Shown here: positions 8,119 to 16,115 of the stretch, one piece after another
Layout: every line of letters begins with the position of its first letter
How positions within the stretch are numbered: position 1 is the first letter of the stretch
Source: Candidatus Parvarchaeota archaeon
GTDB lineage: Archaea; Nanobdellota; Nanobdellia; JAFCGN01
Length of the DNA: 50,572 bases
Direction: 5' to 3'
Assembly (NCBI GenBank): GCA_017608045.1
Contig: JAFCGN010000004.1
Span: forward strand, 1 to 50,572
The notes under the pieces: model-generated
The model's input: only the letters and a program-made list of their open reading frames with translations
What the model was told of the DNA's origin: nothing
Database searches by the model: none
Position numbers and translations under genes: made by a program

Positions 8119-8556
8119 ATGGTTTTTCCTGAAATATCTCCTGAAATGCAACAAAAACTTGTAGAATTTGACACGCTTAAACAACAATTAGATGCTATTG
8201 AAAAAAATCTTATTCAATTAGAACAAAAAAGGAATGAATTAGTTTTTGTAGTGGATTCCTTGAATTCTATTAAAGGACAGAGTGGGGAAAAAATTCTTGT
8301 TCCTATTGGAAGCGGTGTTTTTATACCAGCGATTTTAGAAAAAAATGACAAACTTCTTGTAGAAATTGGTTCAGGAGTTGTTTTGAAAAAAAATCTTGAA
8401 GAAGCTCAAAAAATACTTGAATCTCAGTCAAAAGAAATTGAAAAAATTGAGATTAAAATGAGGGCTGATGCAGATAAAATGGCTGTAAGACTTGGCGAGC
8501 TTGAACCAGAAATAAGAAGTTTTTACAATGAACTGCAAAAACCTAAAAAGAAGTAA
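8119..8556 (+). CDS. pfdA: Prefoldin subunit alpha
   Basis: 145 residues forming two long coiled coils around a beta hairpin core. The N-terminal coil spans about 5-55, the beta region (GEKILVPIGSGVFIPAIL ... LLVEIGSGVVLKKN) about 62-95, and the C-terminal coil 97-140. Prefoldin is a jellyfish-shaped alpha2-beta4 chaperone holding unfolded proteins for the thermosome. ATG 8119 is chosen because GGTGA sits five nt upstream and family members begin about here; the in-frame TTG at 8092 is unlikely. The order pfdA-ftsY matches the conserved archaeal cluster, though LX and L31e genes usually upstream are absent. Confidence 0.92.
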   Translation: MVFPEISPEMQQKLVEFDTLKQQLDAIEKNLIQLEQKRNELVFVVDSLNSIKGQSGEKILVPIGSGVFIPAILEKNDKLLVEIGSGVVLKKNLEEAQKILESQSKEIEKIEIKMRADADKMAVRLGELEPEIRSFYNELQKPKKK

Positions 8557-8594
8557 AAAAAAGATTTATTTATGAGTTTGTTCTTTTAGCTTAT

Positions 8595-9566
8595 ATGTTT
8601 AAATTTTTAAAGAAAAAACTGAGTGAAAGCATAAAATTAATTAGTGGAACCAAAGAAAAACCAAGAAAAGTTGCGAAGAAAAAACAAAAAGGATTTGTTG
8701 AAAAAATAATTAAGAAAGCAACAACAAAAAAAATCGGAGAAGAAGAATTAAATAAGTTTTTGGAAGAAATGGAATTCAGTTTGTTAGAAAGCAATGTTGC
8801 TTATGAAGTTGTTCAAAAAATAAGTTATGACTTGCGACAAAAATTAATTGGTATGGAAATAAAAAGAATGCATTCTCAGAAGATAATAAATGATTTGATT
8901 AGTGAAACAATAAAGTCAATTTTGTTAGAACCGAATGAAAAAAAATTTTTTGATGAAATAAAGAAGTATAAACCTTATGTTATTTTATTTGTAGGCATTA
9001 ATGGAAGTGGAAAAACAACAACACTTGCTAAAATTGCTTATATGTTAAGAAAAAAAGGATTCTCTTGTGTTGCTTCTGCAAGCGATACTTTCAGGGCTGC
9101 AAGCATTGAACAATTAGAAATTCATTCAAAAAATGTTGGTTTTGGATTAATTAAACATGATTATGGAAGCGATGCAGCAGCAGTAGCATTTGATGCAGTA
9201 AAACATGCTAAAGCAAAAGGAATTGATGTTGTTTTAGTTGATACTGCGGGCAGACAGCATAGTGATAAAAATCTTATGAATGAACTTGAAAAAATTAAAA
9301 GAGTTGTTAAACCACACTTAACAGTGTTTGTAGGGGATTCTCTTGCAGGAAATGATGTTATTATACAAGCGCAAGAGTTTAACAATTTAATTGGTTTTGA
9401 TTATTCTATTTTAACAAAAGCAGATGTTGATGAGAAGGGTGGGGCAATACTTAGTGTTTCTTATGTAACAAAAAAACCAATACTTTTCCTCGGAGTTGGG
9501 CAAAATTATAGTGATTTATCAATATTTAAAAAAGACAAAATAATTAATAAAATCGGGTTGAATTAA
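8595..9566 (+). CDS. ftsY: Signal recognition particle receptor FtsY
   Basis: SRP receptor GTPase of 323 residues that brings SRP-ribosome complexes to the membrane translocon. A basic N-terminal segment (1-45) for membrane contact leads into the N domain helical bundle (50-115) and the NG GTPase: P-loop GINGSGKTT near 134, ASDTFRAAS near 163 (G2, insertion-box side), DTAGRQ near 215 (G3), TKAD near 274 (G4). FtsY rather than SRP54 because there is no methionine-rich M domain. It starts 38 nt after pfdA, with a TATA-like AAGATTTATTTATG between, and abuts the next gene directly. Confidence 0.95.
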   Translation: MFKFLKKKLSESIKLISGTKEKPRKVAKKKQKGFVEKIIKKATTKKIGEEELNKFLEEMEFSLLESNVAYEVVQKISYDLRQKLIGMEIKRMHSQKIINDLISETIKSILLEPNEKKFFDEIKKYKPYVILFVGINGSGKTTTLAKIAYMLRKKGFSCVASASDTFRAASIEQLEIHSKNVGFGLIKHDYGSDAAAVAFDAVKHAKAKGIDVVLVDTAGRQHSDKNLMNELEKIKRVVKPHLTVFVGDSLAGNDVIIQAQEFNNLIGFDYSILTKADVDEKGGAILSVSYVTKKPILFLGVGQNYSDLSIFKKDKIINKIGLN

Positions 9567-10016
9567 ATGGGGTTATCTGAAGCACAAAAAAAGGCGTTAG
9601 TTTTTTTTGCGCAAAAATTAAAAGAGTTTCCAATTCAATGGGTTCTTGTTGGTTCTGCGAATCTTGCTCTTCAAGGTGTTAAAATAAATGTTAATGATAT
9701 AAATATTGCTACAAACAATGATGATATTTTTCACATAAAAAACATATTTTGTGATTATTGTTTAGGAGGAATAACACGGTCAAAACAAGATGCAGACATA
9801 CTTTTATGCAAGCTTAAGATTTATGGCATAGATATTTTGATTTTAGGTGATTCAAAATCAAAGATTTACACGCGTTATTTTGGGACGCCTTTAATAGAAA
9901 AAAGATATTTTCTTGGAGAATGGATACCTTGTTTGGATTTGGAAATGGAGTTAAGAAATTATAGATTGGTTGGTATGAAAGATAAAGTTGATGTTTTAAA
10001 AGAGTTTCTTAAATAA
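9567..10016 (+). CDS. Nucleotidyltransferase-fold protein in the SRP cluster, with altered DxD
   Basis: A 149-residue protein with a likely polymerase-beta nucleotidyltransferase core: VLVGSANLALQGV (the G-S motif), then NDINIATNN where active members have DxD, and a third-strand acid in IYGIDILIL. The second acid of DxD is Asn, so catalysis is doubtful. A later helix-rich part (LDLEMELRNYRLVGMKDKVDVL) resembles the ends of minimal NTases that handle tRNA, antibiotics or toxins. It begins at the base after the ftsY stop, so it is cotranscribed and translationally linked; srp54 follows 41 nt later with its own TATA-like box. Confidence 0.6.
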   Translation: MGLSEAQKKALVFFAQKLKEFPIQWVLVGSANLALQGVKINVNDINIATNNDDIFHIKNIFCDYCLGGITRSKQDADILLCKLKIYGIDILILGDSKSKIYTRYFGTPLIEKRYFLGEWIPCLDLEMELRNYRLVGMKDKVDVLKEFLK

Positions 10017-10057
10017 TTACCAAATTCTTTAAAAATAGGATTTATCTTTTAATTTCT

Positions 10058-11401
10058 ATGGTTTTAGATAAATTAAGCACGTCTTTAAAAGAAAGCATGA
10101 AGAAAATATTAAAGACAACTCATGTGAATGATGCTTTAATTAATGACGTGCTTAAAGATATACAAAAATCCCTTATACAAGCAGACGTAGATATAAAACT
10201 TGTTTTTGAATTAACTAAAAAAATAAGAGAAGAAATAAACAAGAGAAAAGACAGGTTTTCTCAAAAAGAATTAATAATAAATACAATTTACCAAGAGTTA
10301 GTAAGTATTCTTGGAGAAGGGAATACCATAACTATTGAAAAAAAACAAGAAATTTTTTTATTAGTTGGTTTGTTTGGAAGTGGAAAAACAACGACATGCG
10401 CTAAACTTGGAAGATACTATCAAAAAAGAGGTTTAAAAGTTTGTCTTCTTGGCCTGGATACATTTAGGCCTGCTGCTATGAGACAATTAGAGCAATTAGC
10501 AAAAAAATTAAACATTCCAGTTTTTATTGATGAAAAAGAAAAAAACCCTGTTAAAATAATAAGGAAGTATAAAAAAGAACTTAAGAATTATGATTTAATC
10601 ATCACAGATACTGCTGGTAGAAATGCTCTTGATGAACAATTAACAAAAGAAATAAAAAATATTGAGAAAGAGCTTAAACCTTCCTACACTTTTTTAATTC
10701 TTCCTGCAGATATTGGGCAAAACGCAAAAAATCAAACAATTGCATTTAAGGATGCAATAAATATAGATGGCGTTATCATAACAAAACTTGATGGAACTGC
10801 AAAAGCAGGAGGTGCTTTAACTGCTTGCGCATTTACTAAAACAAATATTCAATTTATAGGTGTTGGAGAAAAGGCAGAGGATTTAGAGGAGTTTAAACCA
10901 AAGAAATTTGTTTCAAGACTTTTAGGCATGGGTGATTTGGAAACCCTTCTTAAAAAAGCAGAAGAAGTAATAGATGAGGTTCAAGCAAGAGAAGTAGGAG
11001 AAAGGCTTATGAGTGGTAAGTTTAATCTTTTTGATTTAAGTTTTCAACTTGAAAGCATGAGAAATATGGGGAGTATTCAAAAAATAGTGAGCATGATCCC
11101 TGGTTTGAGTATGGCAAACCTTCCTAAAGAATTATTAGGTGTTCAAGAGAATAAATTAAGAACTTTTAAAATTATAATGGATTCAATGACAAAGGAAGAA
11201 CTTATGAACCCTGAAATAATTAGAGCAGAAAGAATAGAAAGAATAGCAAGAGGCGCTGGTGTGAGTGAAAAAGATGTGAGAGAGCTTCTTAAACAATACA
11301 AACAAATGAAAAAAATTTTGAAAAAAATGAAAGGCGCGGGACAACCTAAGAATTTAAGGCAATTAATGAAACAATTCAAAGGAATAAAAGGTTTGATGTA
11401 A
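10058..11401 (+). CDS. srp54: Signal recognition particle 54 kDa protein
   Basis: 447-residue GTPase of the signal recognition particle, which binds 7S RNA and signal peptides emerging from ribosomes. The N domain (1-90) has the conserved ALINDVLKDIQKSLIQADV; the G domain carries GLFGSGKTTT near 108, the LDTFRPAAMRQLEQLA box near 140, DTAGR near 187 and TKLDGTAKGG-like TKLDGTAKAGG near 245. The M domain (about 300-447) is methionine-rich and has the RNA-binding region near ERIARGAGVSEKDV. A TATA-like TTTAAAAATA about 27 nt upstream suggests a leaderless start at ATG 10058. Full family length. Confidence 0.96.
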   Translation: MVLDKLSTSLKESMKKILKTTHVNDALINDVLKDIQKSLIQADVDIKLVFELTKKIREEINKRKDRFSQKELIINTIYQELVSILGEGNTITIEKKQEIFLLVGLFGSGKTTTCAKLGRYYQKRGLKVCLLGLDTFRPAAMRQLEQLAKKLNIPVFIDEKEKNPVKIIRKYKKELKNYDLIITDTAGRNALDEQLTKEIKNIEKELKPSYTFLILPADIGQNAKNQTIAFKDAINIDGVIITKLDGTAKAGGALTACAFTKTNIQFIGVGEKAEDLEEFKPKKFVSRLLGMGDLETLLKKAEEVIDEVQAREVGERLMSGKFNLFDLSFQLESMRNMGSIQKIVSMIPGLSMANLPKELLGVQENKLRTFKIIMDSMTKEELMNPEIIRAERIERIARGAGVSEKDVRELLKQYKQMKKILKKMKGAGQPKNLRQLMKQFKGIKGLM

Positions 11402-11542
11402 ATGGTGAAAAAATTAAAATGCGATGCGTGTGGGAGGGAGGTTGAAACAACGTTTCTTGGAAAAATAAAAGGCACGTATGTTGGAAAAGGCAAAAACAGG
11501 AAAATTTATTGCAGTATGTGTCAAAAAAAATTAAACAAATAA
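11402..11542 (+). CDS. Small zinc-finger protein between srp54 and rpl21e
   Basis: A 46-residue basic protein with CDAC at residues 7-10 and CSMC at 37-40, predicted to bind one zinc in a rubredoxin-knuckle ribbon. The region between is basic (GKIKGTYVGKGKNRK), suggesting RNA or ribosome contact. Its ATG directly follows the srp54 stop (TAAATG), so it is almost certainly translated from that mRNA. I do not recognise a named family. Position inside a ribosome/SRP block hints at a translation role, but that is inference. Confidence 0.78.
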   Translation: MVKKLKCDACGREVETTFLGKIKGTYVGKGKNRKIYCSMCQKKLNK

Positions 11543-11612
11543 TGGTTGAGGCGAAAGTTTTTAAATAAAAAAATAATGAAAAAATTGATATAAACTGGAG
11601 TAGTGATGCATA

Positions 11613-11903
11613 ATGAAAGCAAGTAAAGGTCCTCAAAGAAGAACGAGAAGCAAATTAAGAAAAAACATTAGAGAAAAAGGGAAAATAAGAATAACAAGAT
11701 ACTTGCAAGAATTTAAGATAGGGGAGAAAGTGTTAATTGATGTTGATCCAAGTGTTCAAAAAGGAAGACCTTACAGAAGGTTTTTTAATAAAATTGGAAA
11801 AGTTGTTGGTAAGTGCGGAAATGCATACAAAGTTGAAGTAAGGGATATCAAGAAATTGAAAACAATTATTGCAGCACCAGTTCATTTAAAGAAGATGAGT
11901 TGA
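11613..11903 (+). CDS. rpl21e: Large ribosomal subunit protein eL21
   Basis: A 96-residue basic protein matching archaeal eL21: KGPQRRTRSKLRKN at the N-terminus, then VLIDVDPSVQKGRPYRRF and GKVVGKCGNAYKVEV of the SH3-like barrel. It lies on the 50S surface near the 5S rRNA/central protuberance. A TATA-like TTTTTAAATA lies about 45 nt upstream and GGAG/GTGATG elements precede the start. The stop overlaps the ATG of rpoF, as in many archaea where L21e, RpoF and DUF655 are a unit. Confidence 0.95.
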   Translation: MKASKGPQRRTRSKLRKNIREKGKIRITRYLQEFKIGEKVLIDVDPSVQKGRPYRRFFNKIGKVVGKCGNAYKVEVRDIKKLKTIIAAPVHLKKMS

Positions 11904-12244
11904 TGGAAATGGGTTATGAATTAATTGATGAGAGATTTTTGACAGAAGCAGAAGCAAAAGAATTATTAAAAAAATTAAATAAAAAAGAGATGATTGAAGA
12001 GCAGAAAAAAGCTTTTGAACACGTAGAAAACGCAAAAATTTCTTTGAGCAAAGCAAAAATTTTGGAACAAAAACTTACAGAATTGAATATAAGCAAATTA
12101 AAACCAAAGTTTATAGTAAAAATAATTGATTTTATGCCGAAAAATATGGATGAATTAAAAATAATACTTCAAACTTCCACAATTAGTTTTAATGAAGAAG
12201 AAATGGAGAAGATATTAAATACAGTGAAAGAGAATGGGAAATAA
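11903..12244 (+). CDS. rpoF: DNA-directed RNA polymerase subunit Rpo4/F (Rpb4-like)
   Basis: A 113-residue helical protein of the Rpb4 family, which pairs with Rpo7 to form the RNA polymerase stalk. The N-terminal strand-turn (YELIDERFLTEAEAKELLKKL) packs on Rpo7; the C-terminal HRDC-like helices include FMPKNMDELKIILQ near 75-90, the usual signature. ATG 11903 overlaps the L21e stop by one base (TGATG); the TTG three nt upstream is in frame but not needed. Placement after rpl21e and before DUF655 confirms the call. Confidence 0.92.
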   Translation: MEMGYELIDERFLTEAEAKELLKKLNKKEMIEEQKKAFEHVENAKISLSKAKILEQKLTELNISKLKPKFIVKIIDFMPKNMDELKIILQTSTISFNEEEMEKILNTVKENGK

Positions 12245-12282
12245 TTTAATATTGAGTTGTTTAATTAAAAATGTGAGAAAAA

Positions 12283-12843
12283 ATGATGCGAGAACAAAGG
12301 CGTATAGAAGAAACAGGTATTGTCTTAGACTTCCTTCCACATGGGCATCCATTAAAAGGAGGAAGGAATGCAATAGCGCAAGTTCTCGGTGATAAATTCT
12401 TAACTCTTCTTGAAGTAGAGCCAAAAAAAGATGTTCATTTAACTGTAGGAGAAAAAGTATTCTTAGGCAGGGGGAAAAAAGAAAATCCAGAAAGCAAAGT
12501 TCATCATGTGATTAGTAAGATATCTTATGAAGATTTAACACAAAGTGCTAAAATTGAATTAGAGAGGATTGTTGAAAAAAAAGTTGAGGAAGAAGAAGAA
12601 AAATATGTTAATTTTTTCAACAAAGCAGGTCCTGTGAACATAAGATTGCATTCTCTTGAATTACTGCCTGGCATTGGTAAAAAGCACATGCTTGCAATTT
12701 TAGAAGAAAGGAGAAGAGAACCTTTTAAATCCTATGAGGATATAAGCAAGAGAATAGAATTGCTTCCATCTCCACAAAAACTAATAATAAAAAGAATAAT
12801 TGAAGAAATTCAAGGTATTGATAAATACAAGCTTTTTACATAA
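12283..12843 (+). CDS. DUF655 RNA/DNA-binding helix-hairpin-helix protein
   Basis: A 186-residue archaeal protein of the DUF655 family. An N-terminal S1/OB-like beta domain (TGIVLDFLPHGHPLK, FLTLLEVEPK, KVFLGRG; residues 8-65) precedes a helical region and a helix-hairpin-helix motif (LLPGIGKKHMLAILEERRREPF, in two parts LLPGIGKKHML and ILEERRREPF; about 127-150). The family commonly follows rpoF and precedes ksgA and is thought to act in rRNA or tRNA biology; no reaction is proved. Here ksgA is missing from the next position and lies 20 kb away. Confidence 0.9.
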   Translation: MMREQRRIEETGIVLDFLPHGHPLKGGRNAIAQVLGDKFLTLLEVEPKKDVHLTVGEKVFLGRGKKENPESKVHHVISKISYEDLTQSAKIELERIVEKKVEEEEEKYVNFFNKAGPVNIRLHSLELLPGIGKKHMLAILEERRREPFKSYEDISKRIELLPSPQKLIIKRIIEEIQGIDKYKLFT

Positions 12844-12891
12844 TCCAAATAAATGCTTAAATTAATATTTTAGTAATTTCTTAAAAAAAAT

Positions 12892-13278
12892 ATGAAAAAA
12901 TTGTTTTCCTTACTAATCTTAATGATGCTTTTTTTCCCTGTTTTTTCTGAAACAATTCCTGAAACAAACGCTTCAGTAAATAAAACTTCAAATGAAACAA
13001 GCATTTCATCTGAACAAGTTTCACCTCAAGATATAATTGATGCGTTCAAATTTTTCAAAGCTACCACGAGTAAAATAAATAATAGTTTGAAAAAAATTGC
13101 AGATTTAAAAAAAAATTTTGTTAATATGGGTTTTTCAGATAATCAATCATTAGCTATACTAATAATTCTTCTTTTAGGCATGTTTTATATATTGTTTAAA
13201 CTTCTTAAAATAGTTGCTAAATGGGCGGCAATGATTTTTATTGTTTGGATTATATTGCATATTTTAGGACTTGCTTAA
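12892..13278 (+). CDS. Small secreted/membrane protein of unknown function
   Basis: 128 residues: a signal peptide (1-19, ending VFSE), a Ser/Thr/Asn-rich external segment with possible N-glycosylation sites (NAS, NKT, NET; 24-45), an amphipathic helix, then two hydrophobic helices (about 83-104 and 106-126). It therefore probably sits in the membrane with its middle part outside. No family recognised. ATG 12892 follows a TATA-like AAATGCTTAAATTAATATTTTAG region (two TATA-like cores near 12855-12868). It converges with the pilin-like gene. Confidence 0.65.
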   Translation: MKKLFSLLILMMLFFPVFSETIPETNASVNKTSNETSISSEQVSPQDIIDAFKFFKATTSKINNSLKKIADLKKNFVNMGFSDNQSLAILIILLLGMFYILFKLLKIVAKWAAMIFIVWIILHILGLA

Positions 13279-13286
13279 TGTTTTTT

Positions 13287-13733
13287 TTAAGTTAAAGTAA
13301 TTTTTACATTTGTTTGATTTCTTTCAACAAAAACAATTAACTCATTGCTTGAAAAATGTTCTCCATTTAACATTGTTTCTTTTGGTAAAGAAGAATTTAA
13401 ACACTTTTGAGTTCCAGTGCCAAGTTTTATGCAAAAAGCATAACCATTTTTTACCCAAATAGTGTAAGTATCACCGCTTAATGTTTCAGGCATTGATAGA
13501 GTATAACTTATATTGCTTAATGTTGAGCTTCTTGCACTCATAAAATATAAATTATAAGTTATATAGTCTATTTGATTTAATAAGTAATCAATTTTTTTAT
13601 CAATAGTGTACGTCTTTAATTCTGAAGAAAGTATTTGATTAAAAAGTGCAATAATTCCTGCTATAACAGCAACACCAATAGCAAAAAATAGAATTTCTTT
13701 AACAACAAGTGTTTGAGATTTTTTGTTAAACAT
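13287..13733 (-). CDS. Type IV pilin-like / archaellin-like protein
   Basis: 148 residues starting with a short positive leader (MFNKKSQTLVVKE) followed by a 22-residue hydrophobic helix (ILFFAIGVAVIAGIIALFNQIL... shortened here), the arrangement of class III prepilin-like proteins. The remainder is Ser/Thr/Asn-rich and beta-like, with two cysteines (FCIKLGTGTQKC) that could form a disulfide. There is no clear prepilin-peptidase site (Gly/Ala before the cleavage position), so it may be a pseudopilin or simply membrane-anchored. It follows the pyrophosphatase gene by 35 nt. Confidence 0.6.
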   Translation of the reverse strand: MFNKKSQTLVVKEILFFAIGVAVIAGIIALFNQILSSELKTYTIDKKIDYLLNQIDYITYNLYFMSARSSTLSNISYTLSMPETLSGDTYTIWVKNGYAFCIKLGTGTQKCLNSSLPKETMLNGEHFSSNELIVFVERNQTNVKITLT

Positions 13734-13768
13734 ATGATTATATGAGGAGTTTAAACTTAAAAAGAATT

Positions 13769-14677
13769 TTATTCTAATGCCTTTAAAAGCATTGGAACAA
13801 TATCAAGCTTCCTTGTTAATAATTTATTAAATTCTATTTCATTATTTTTTATCTTTCCTTTAAAAATTTTGTTGATTTTCTCTAAATCATCACTTAATAT
13901 GAATAAAATTGTTTTGTTTTCAATTATGTTTGAAATAATAAAACACAAAGTATGATAAACATTTTTTTTCATTTCTTTCATTTCTTTCAAAATTTCTTTT
14001 TTTCTTTTTAATAAATCAAAATTATTCACTTCTATTTGAGCAATCCCTACTTCTCCTGCTTTTGATAAAAATTTTTTAAAATCATAATTCAAGAGTTCAT
14101 TAATACTCTTTCCAGATATATCTGTTTTTATTTTAAGAATTTCTTCTTTAAATTCATCTAAATTTATTTCTAAAAGTTTGGCAATTTCTTCAGCTGTTTC
14201 TAAATCATTATCTGTTGTTGAAGAAGATTTAAATCCTGATGTATCACTAATAATAGCGCTTAAAATTAATCCAAGAATTTCAAGAGGAACATCAACCCTG
14301 TTTTTTTTGAAAAGTTCGTAAATAATGGTGCAAGTGCTTCCATAAGGTTTGACAATAAAGTCTATTGGCGAATGATATGAAAAATTAATTCTGTGGTGAT
14401 CAACCACTTCAAGAATTTCTGCTTTTTCTATGTCAAAAGCGGATTCACTAAAATTATTATGATCCACGAGAATTACTTTTTTTCCAGACACATTTTCAAT
14501 AAGCTTTGGTTCTTTCACTTTCCATTTATTTAAAACCCATTTAGTTTCTTTTTTTAAAGGACCTAAAATTCTTGGTTCTGAGTTAAATCCAACCTGATTT
14601 TTTAAATAACTTAATGAAATTGCAGCGCACACACTATCAGTATCAGGATTCTTATGACCAAAGATTAAAATTCTCAT
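13769..14677 (-). CDS. ppaC: Manganese-dependent (family II) inorganic pyrophosphatase
   Basis: A 302-residue DHH-superfamily enzyme that hydrolyses pyrophosphate to two phosphates, pulling biosynthetic reactions forward. Metal ligands are visible: GHKNPDTDS (residues 7-15), LVDHN near 73, VVDHHR near 93 and ISDTSGF near 146. The C-terminal DHHA2 domain ends in TRKLDIVPML, the counterpart of the family's SRKKQ-VVP substrate loop, with a Thr-Arg-Lys start. It lies 67 nt downstream of the archaeal AspRS gene, whose reaction releases pyrophosphate. A DHH phosphoesterase for another substrate is less likely. Confidence 0.9.
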   Translation of the reverse strand: MRILIFGHKNPDTDSVCAAISLSYLKNQVGFNSEPRILGPLKKETKWVLNKWKVKEPKLIENVSGKKVILVDHNNFSESAFDIEKAEILEVVDHHRINFSYHSPIDFIVKPYGSTCTIIYELFKKNRVDVPLEILGLILSAIISDTSGFKSSSTTDNDLETAEEIAKLLEINLDEFKEEILKIKTDISGKSINELLNYDFKKFLSKAGEVGIAQIEVNNFDLLKRKKEILKEMKEMKKNVYHTLCFIISNIIENKTILFILSDDLEKINKIFKGKIKNNEIEFNKLLTRKLDIVPMLLKALE

Positions 14678-14744
14678 ATTCCTACAAAAAAGAAGTAAAT
14701 CTTTTATAAATGTTTTTTTAATTCTTGAAATTTTACCTTGTTAG

Positions 14745-16064
14745 TTAAGGCATTAATCTTTTCATGTCTCTTGGGAGGAATATTGCTTCCCTGATATTAG
14801 ATAAATTCAGCATTTGCTTTACAAATCTTGCGGGTCCAAGCCCGAAACCTCCGTGAGGCGGGCAACCATATTTGAAAAAGTTGAAATAAAAGTCAAGAAG
14901 TTTTAAGTTTAATCCTTTTTCTTTTGCTTGTGAAACAAGTTTTTCATATCTATGCTCTCTTTGAGCGCCTGTTGTTATTTCAACTCCCTTGTATAATAAA
15001 TCAAAACTTAAACTATTGTTTTTTGAATCTCTCATATGATAAAAACTTCTTACTTTCCAAGGATAATCTGTAATAAAAACAAAATCGTGATTAAATTTTT
15101 TCTTTACGTACTCACCAATAATTCTTTCATCTGTTGTGCTTATGTCCTCTCCTTTTTTTATTTTGCTTCCATTTTTTTGAAGTATCTTATAAATTTCTTC
15201 CATTTTTAAACGAGGGAAAGGTATTTTAGGAATGATTAAATCAATATCGAAAACTTCTTTTACCTTACCCCCCCACTTTTCTTTTATTTTTTTTATTGAA
15301 TAAGCTATCATGTTTTCTTCAACTTTCATTACATCTTCAAAAGAAGTTATGTACGCCATTTCTAAATCAAAACTTGTGAATTCAGTTACATGCCTTGATG
15401 TAGAAGAAGGATCTGCTCTAAATACTGGTGCAACTTCAAAAACTTTTTCAAATCCCGCACTTAAAGCCATTTGTTTAAAGAATTGAGGTGATTGTGCAAG
15501 ATAAGCTTTTTTATCAAAATAAGGCAGTTCAAATACTTCTGCTCCTCCCTCGCTTGCTGCACCAATTATTTTTGGAGTAAAAATTTCAATAAACTCGTTT
15601 TTTAATAAATACTCTCTTGAAAAATTTATGAAATCACTTAGAATCTGAAATATTAACGTGTTTTTTTCTGTACGCAAATCAATCCATCGATTATCAAGTC
15701 TTTTATCAAGTCCTGTTTCAGAATTAAAATCAATTGGCAGGTTTGGAGCACTTTTTGACAGTATTTCATACTTCTTAGCAATTACTTCAACTCCTTTTTT
15801 GCACAATTTACTTTTTTTAACAATGCCCTCCAAAGAGATTACACTTTGGATTGGAATACTACTTATTTCTTTCAAATCTTTTTCATTAAAATTCTCTTTT
15901 TTAAAAGTTATTTGAACAGAACCCTTAATATCTTTAAGAACAAGAAAAACAAGATTTTTTCCAATAGGTCTTATTTTTTCTATAAATCCTGATAAAACAA
16001 CTTTTTTATTATCATTTTTTGGAGTTACAAAATCTGTTTGTTTTCTTTCAGCTAAATCAATCAT
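14745..16064 (-). CDS. aspS: Archaeal-type aspartyl-tRNA synthetase
   Basis: A 439-residue class II synthetase of the archaeal/eukaryotic AspRS type. OB fold at 20-105, short hinge, then catalytic core: motif 1 around FIEIFTPKIIG, ASEGGAEVF, LAQSPQFFKQM, motif 2 FRAD then SRHVTEFTSFDLE, and motif 3 PPHGGFGLGPARF; the C-terminus NIREAIFLPRDMKRLMP is typical of archaeal AspRS. Whether it also charges tRNA-Asn is not decided; at the usual discriminating Trp/His position in the OB fold (GFIEK) it has Glu. It is flanked on both sides by paired DHH family proteins. A second AspRS, bacterial in type, is at 722-2092. Confidence 0.94.
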   Translation of the reverse strand: MIDLAERKQTDFVTPKNDNKKVVLSGFIEKIRPIGKNLVFLVLKDIKGSVQITFKKENFNEKDLKEISSIPIQSVISLEGIVKKSKLCKKGVEVIAKKYEILSKSAPNLPIDFNSETGLDKRLDNRWIDLRTEKNTLIFQILSDFINFSREYLLKNEFIEIFTPKIIGAASEGGAEVFELPYFDKKAYLAQSPQFFKQMALSAGFEKVFEVAPVFRADPSSTSRHVTEFTSFDLEMAYITSFEDVMKVEENMIAYSIKKIKEKWGGKVKEVFDIDLIIPKIPFPRLKMEEIYKILQKNGSKIKKGEDISTTDERIIGEYVKKKFNHDFVFITDYPWKVRSFYHMRDSKNNSLSFDLLYKGVEITTGAQREHRYEKLVSQAKEKGLNLKLLDFYFNFFKYGCPPHGGFGLGPARFVKQMLNLSNIREAIFLPRDMKRLMP

Positions 16065-16115
16065 ATTCTCTACTAATCAACATTTTATTTTAAAATTTAT
16101 TGGTTTTTAAACTAT

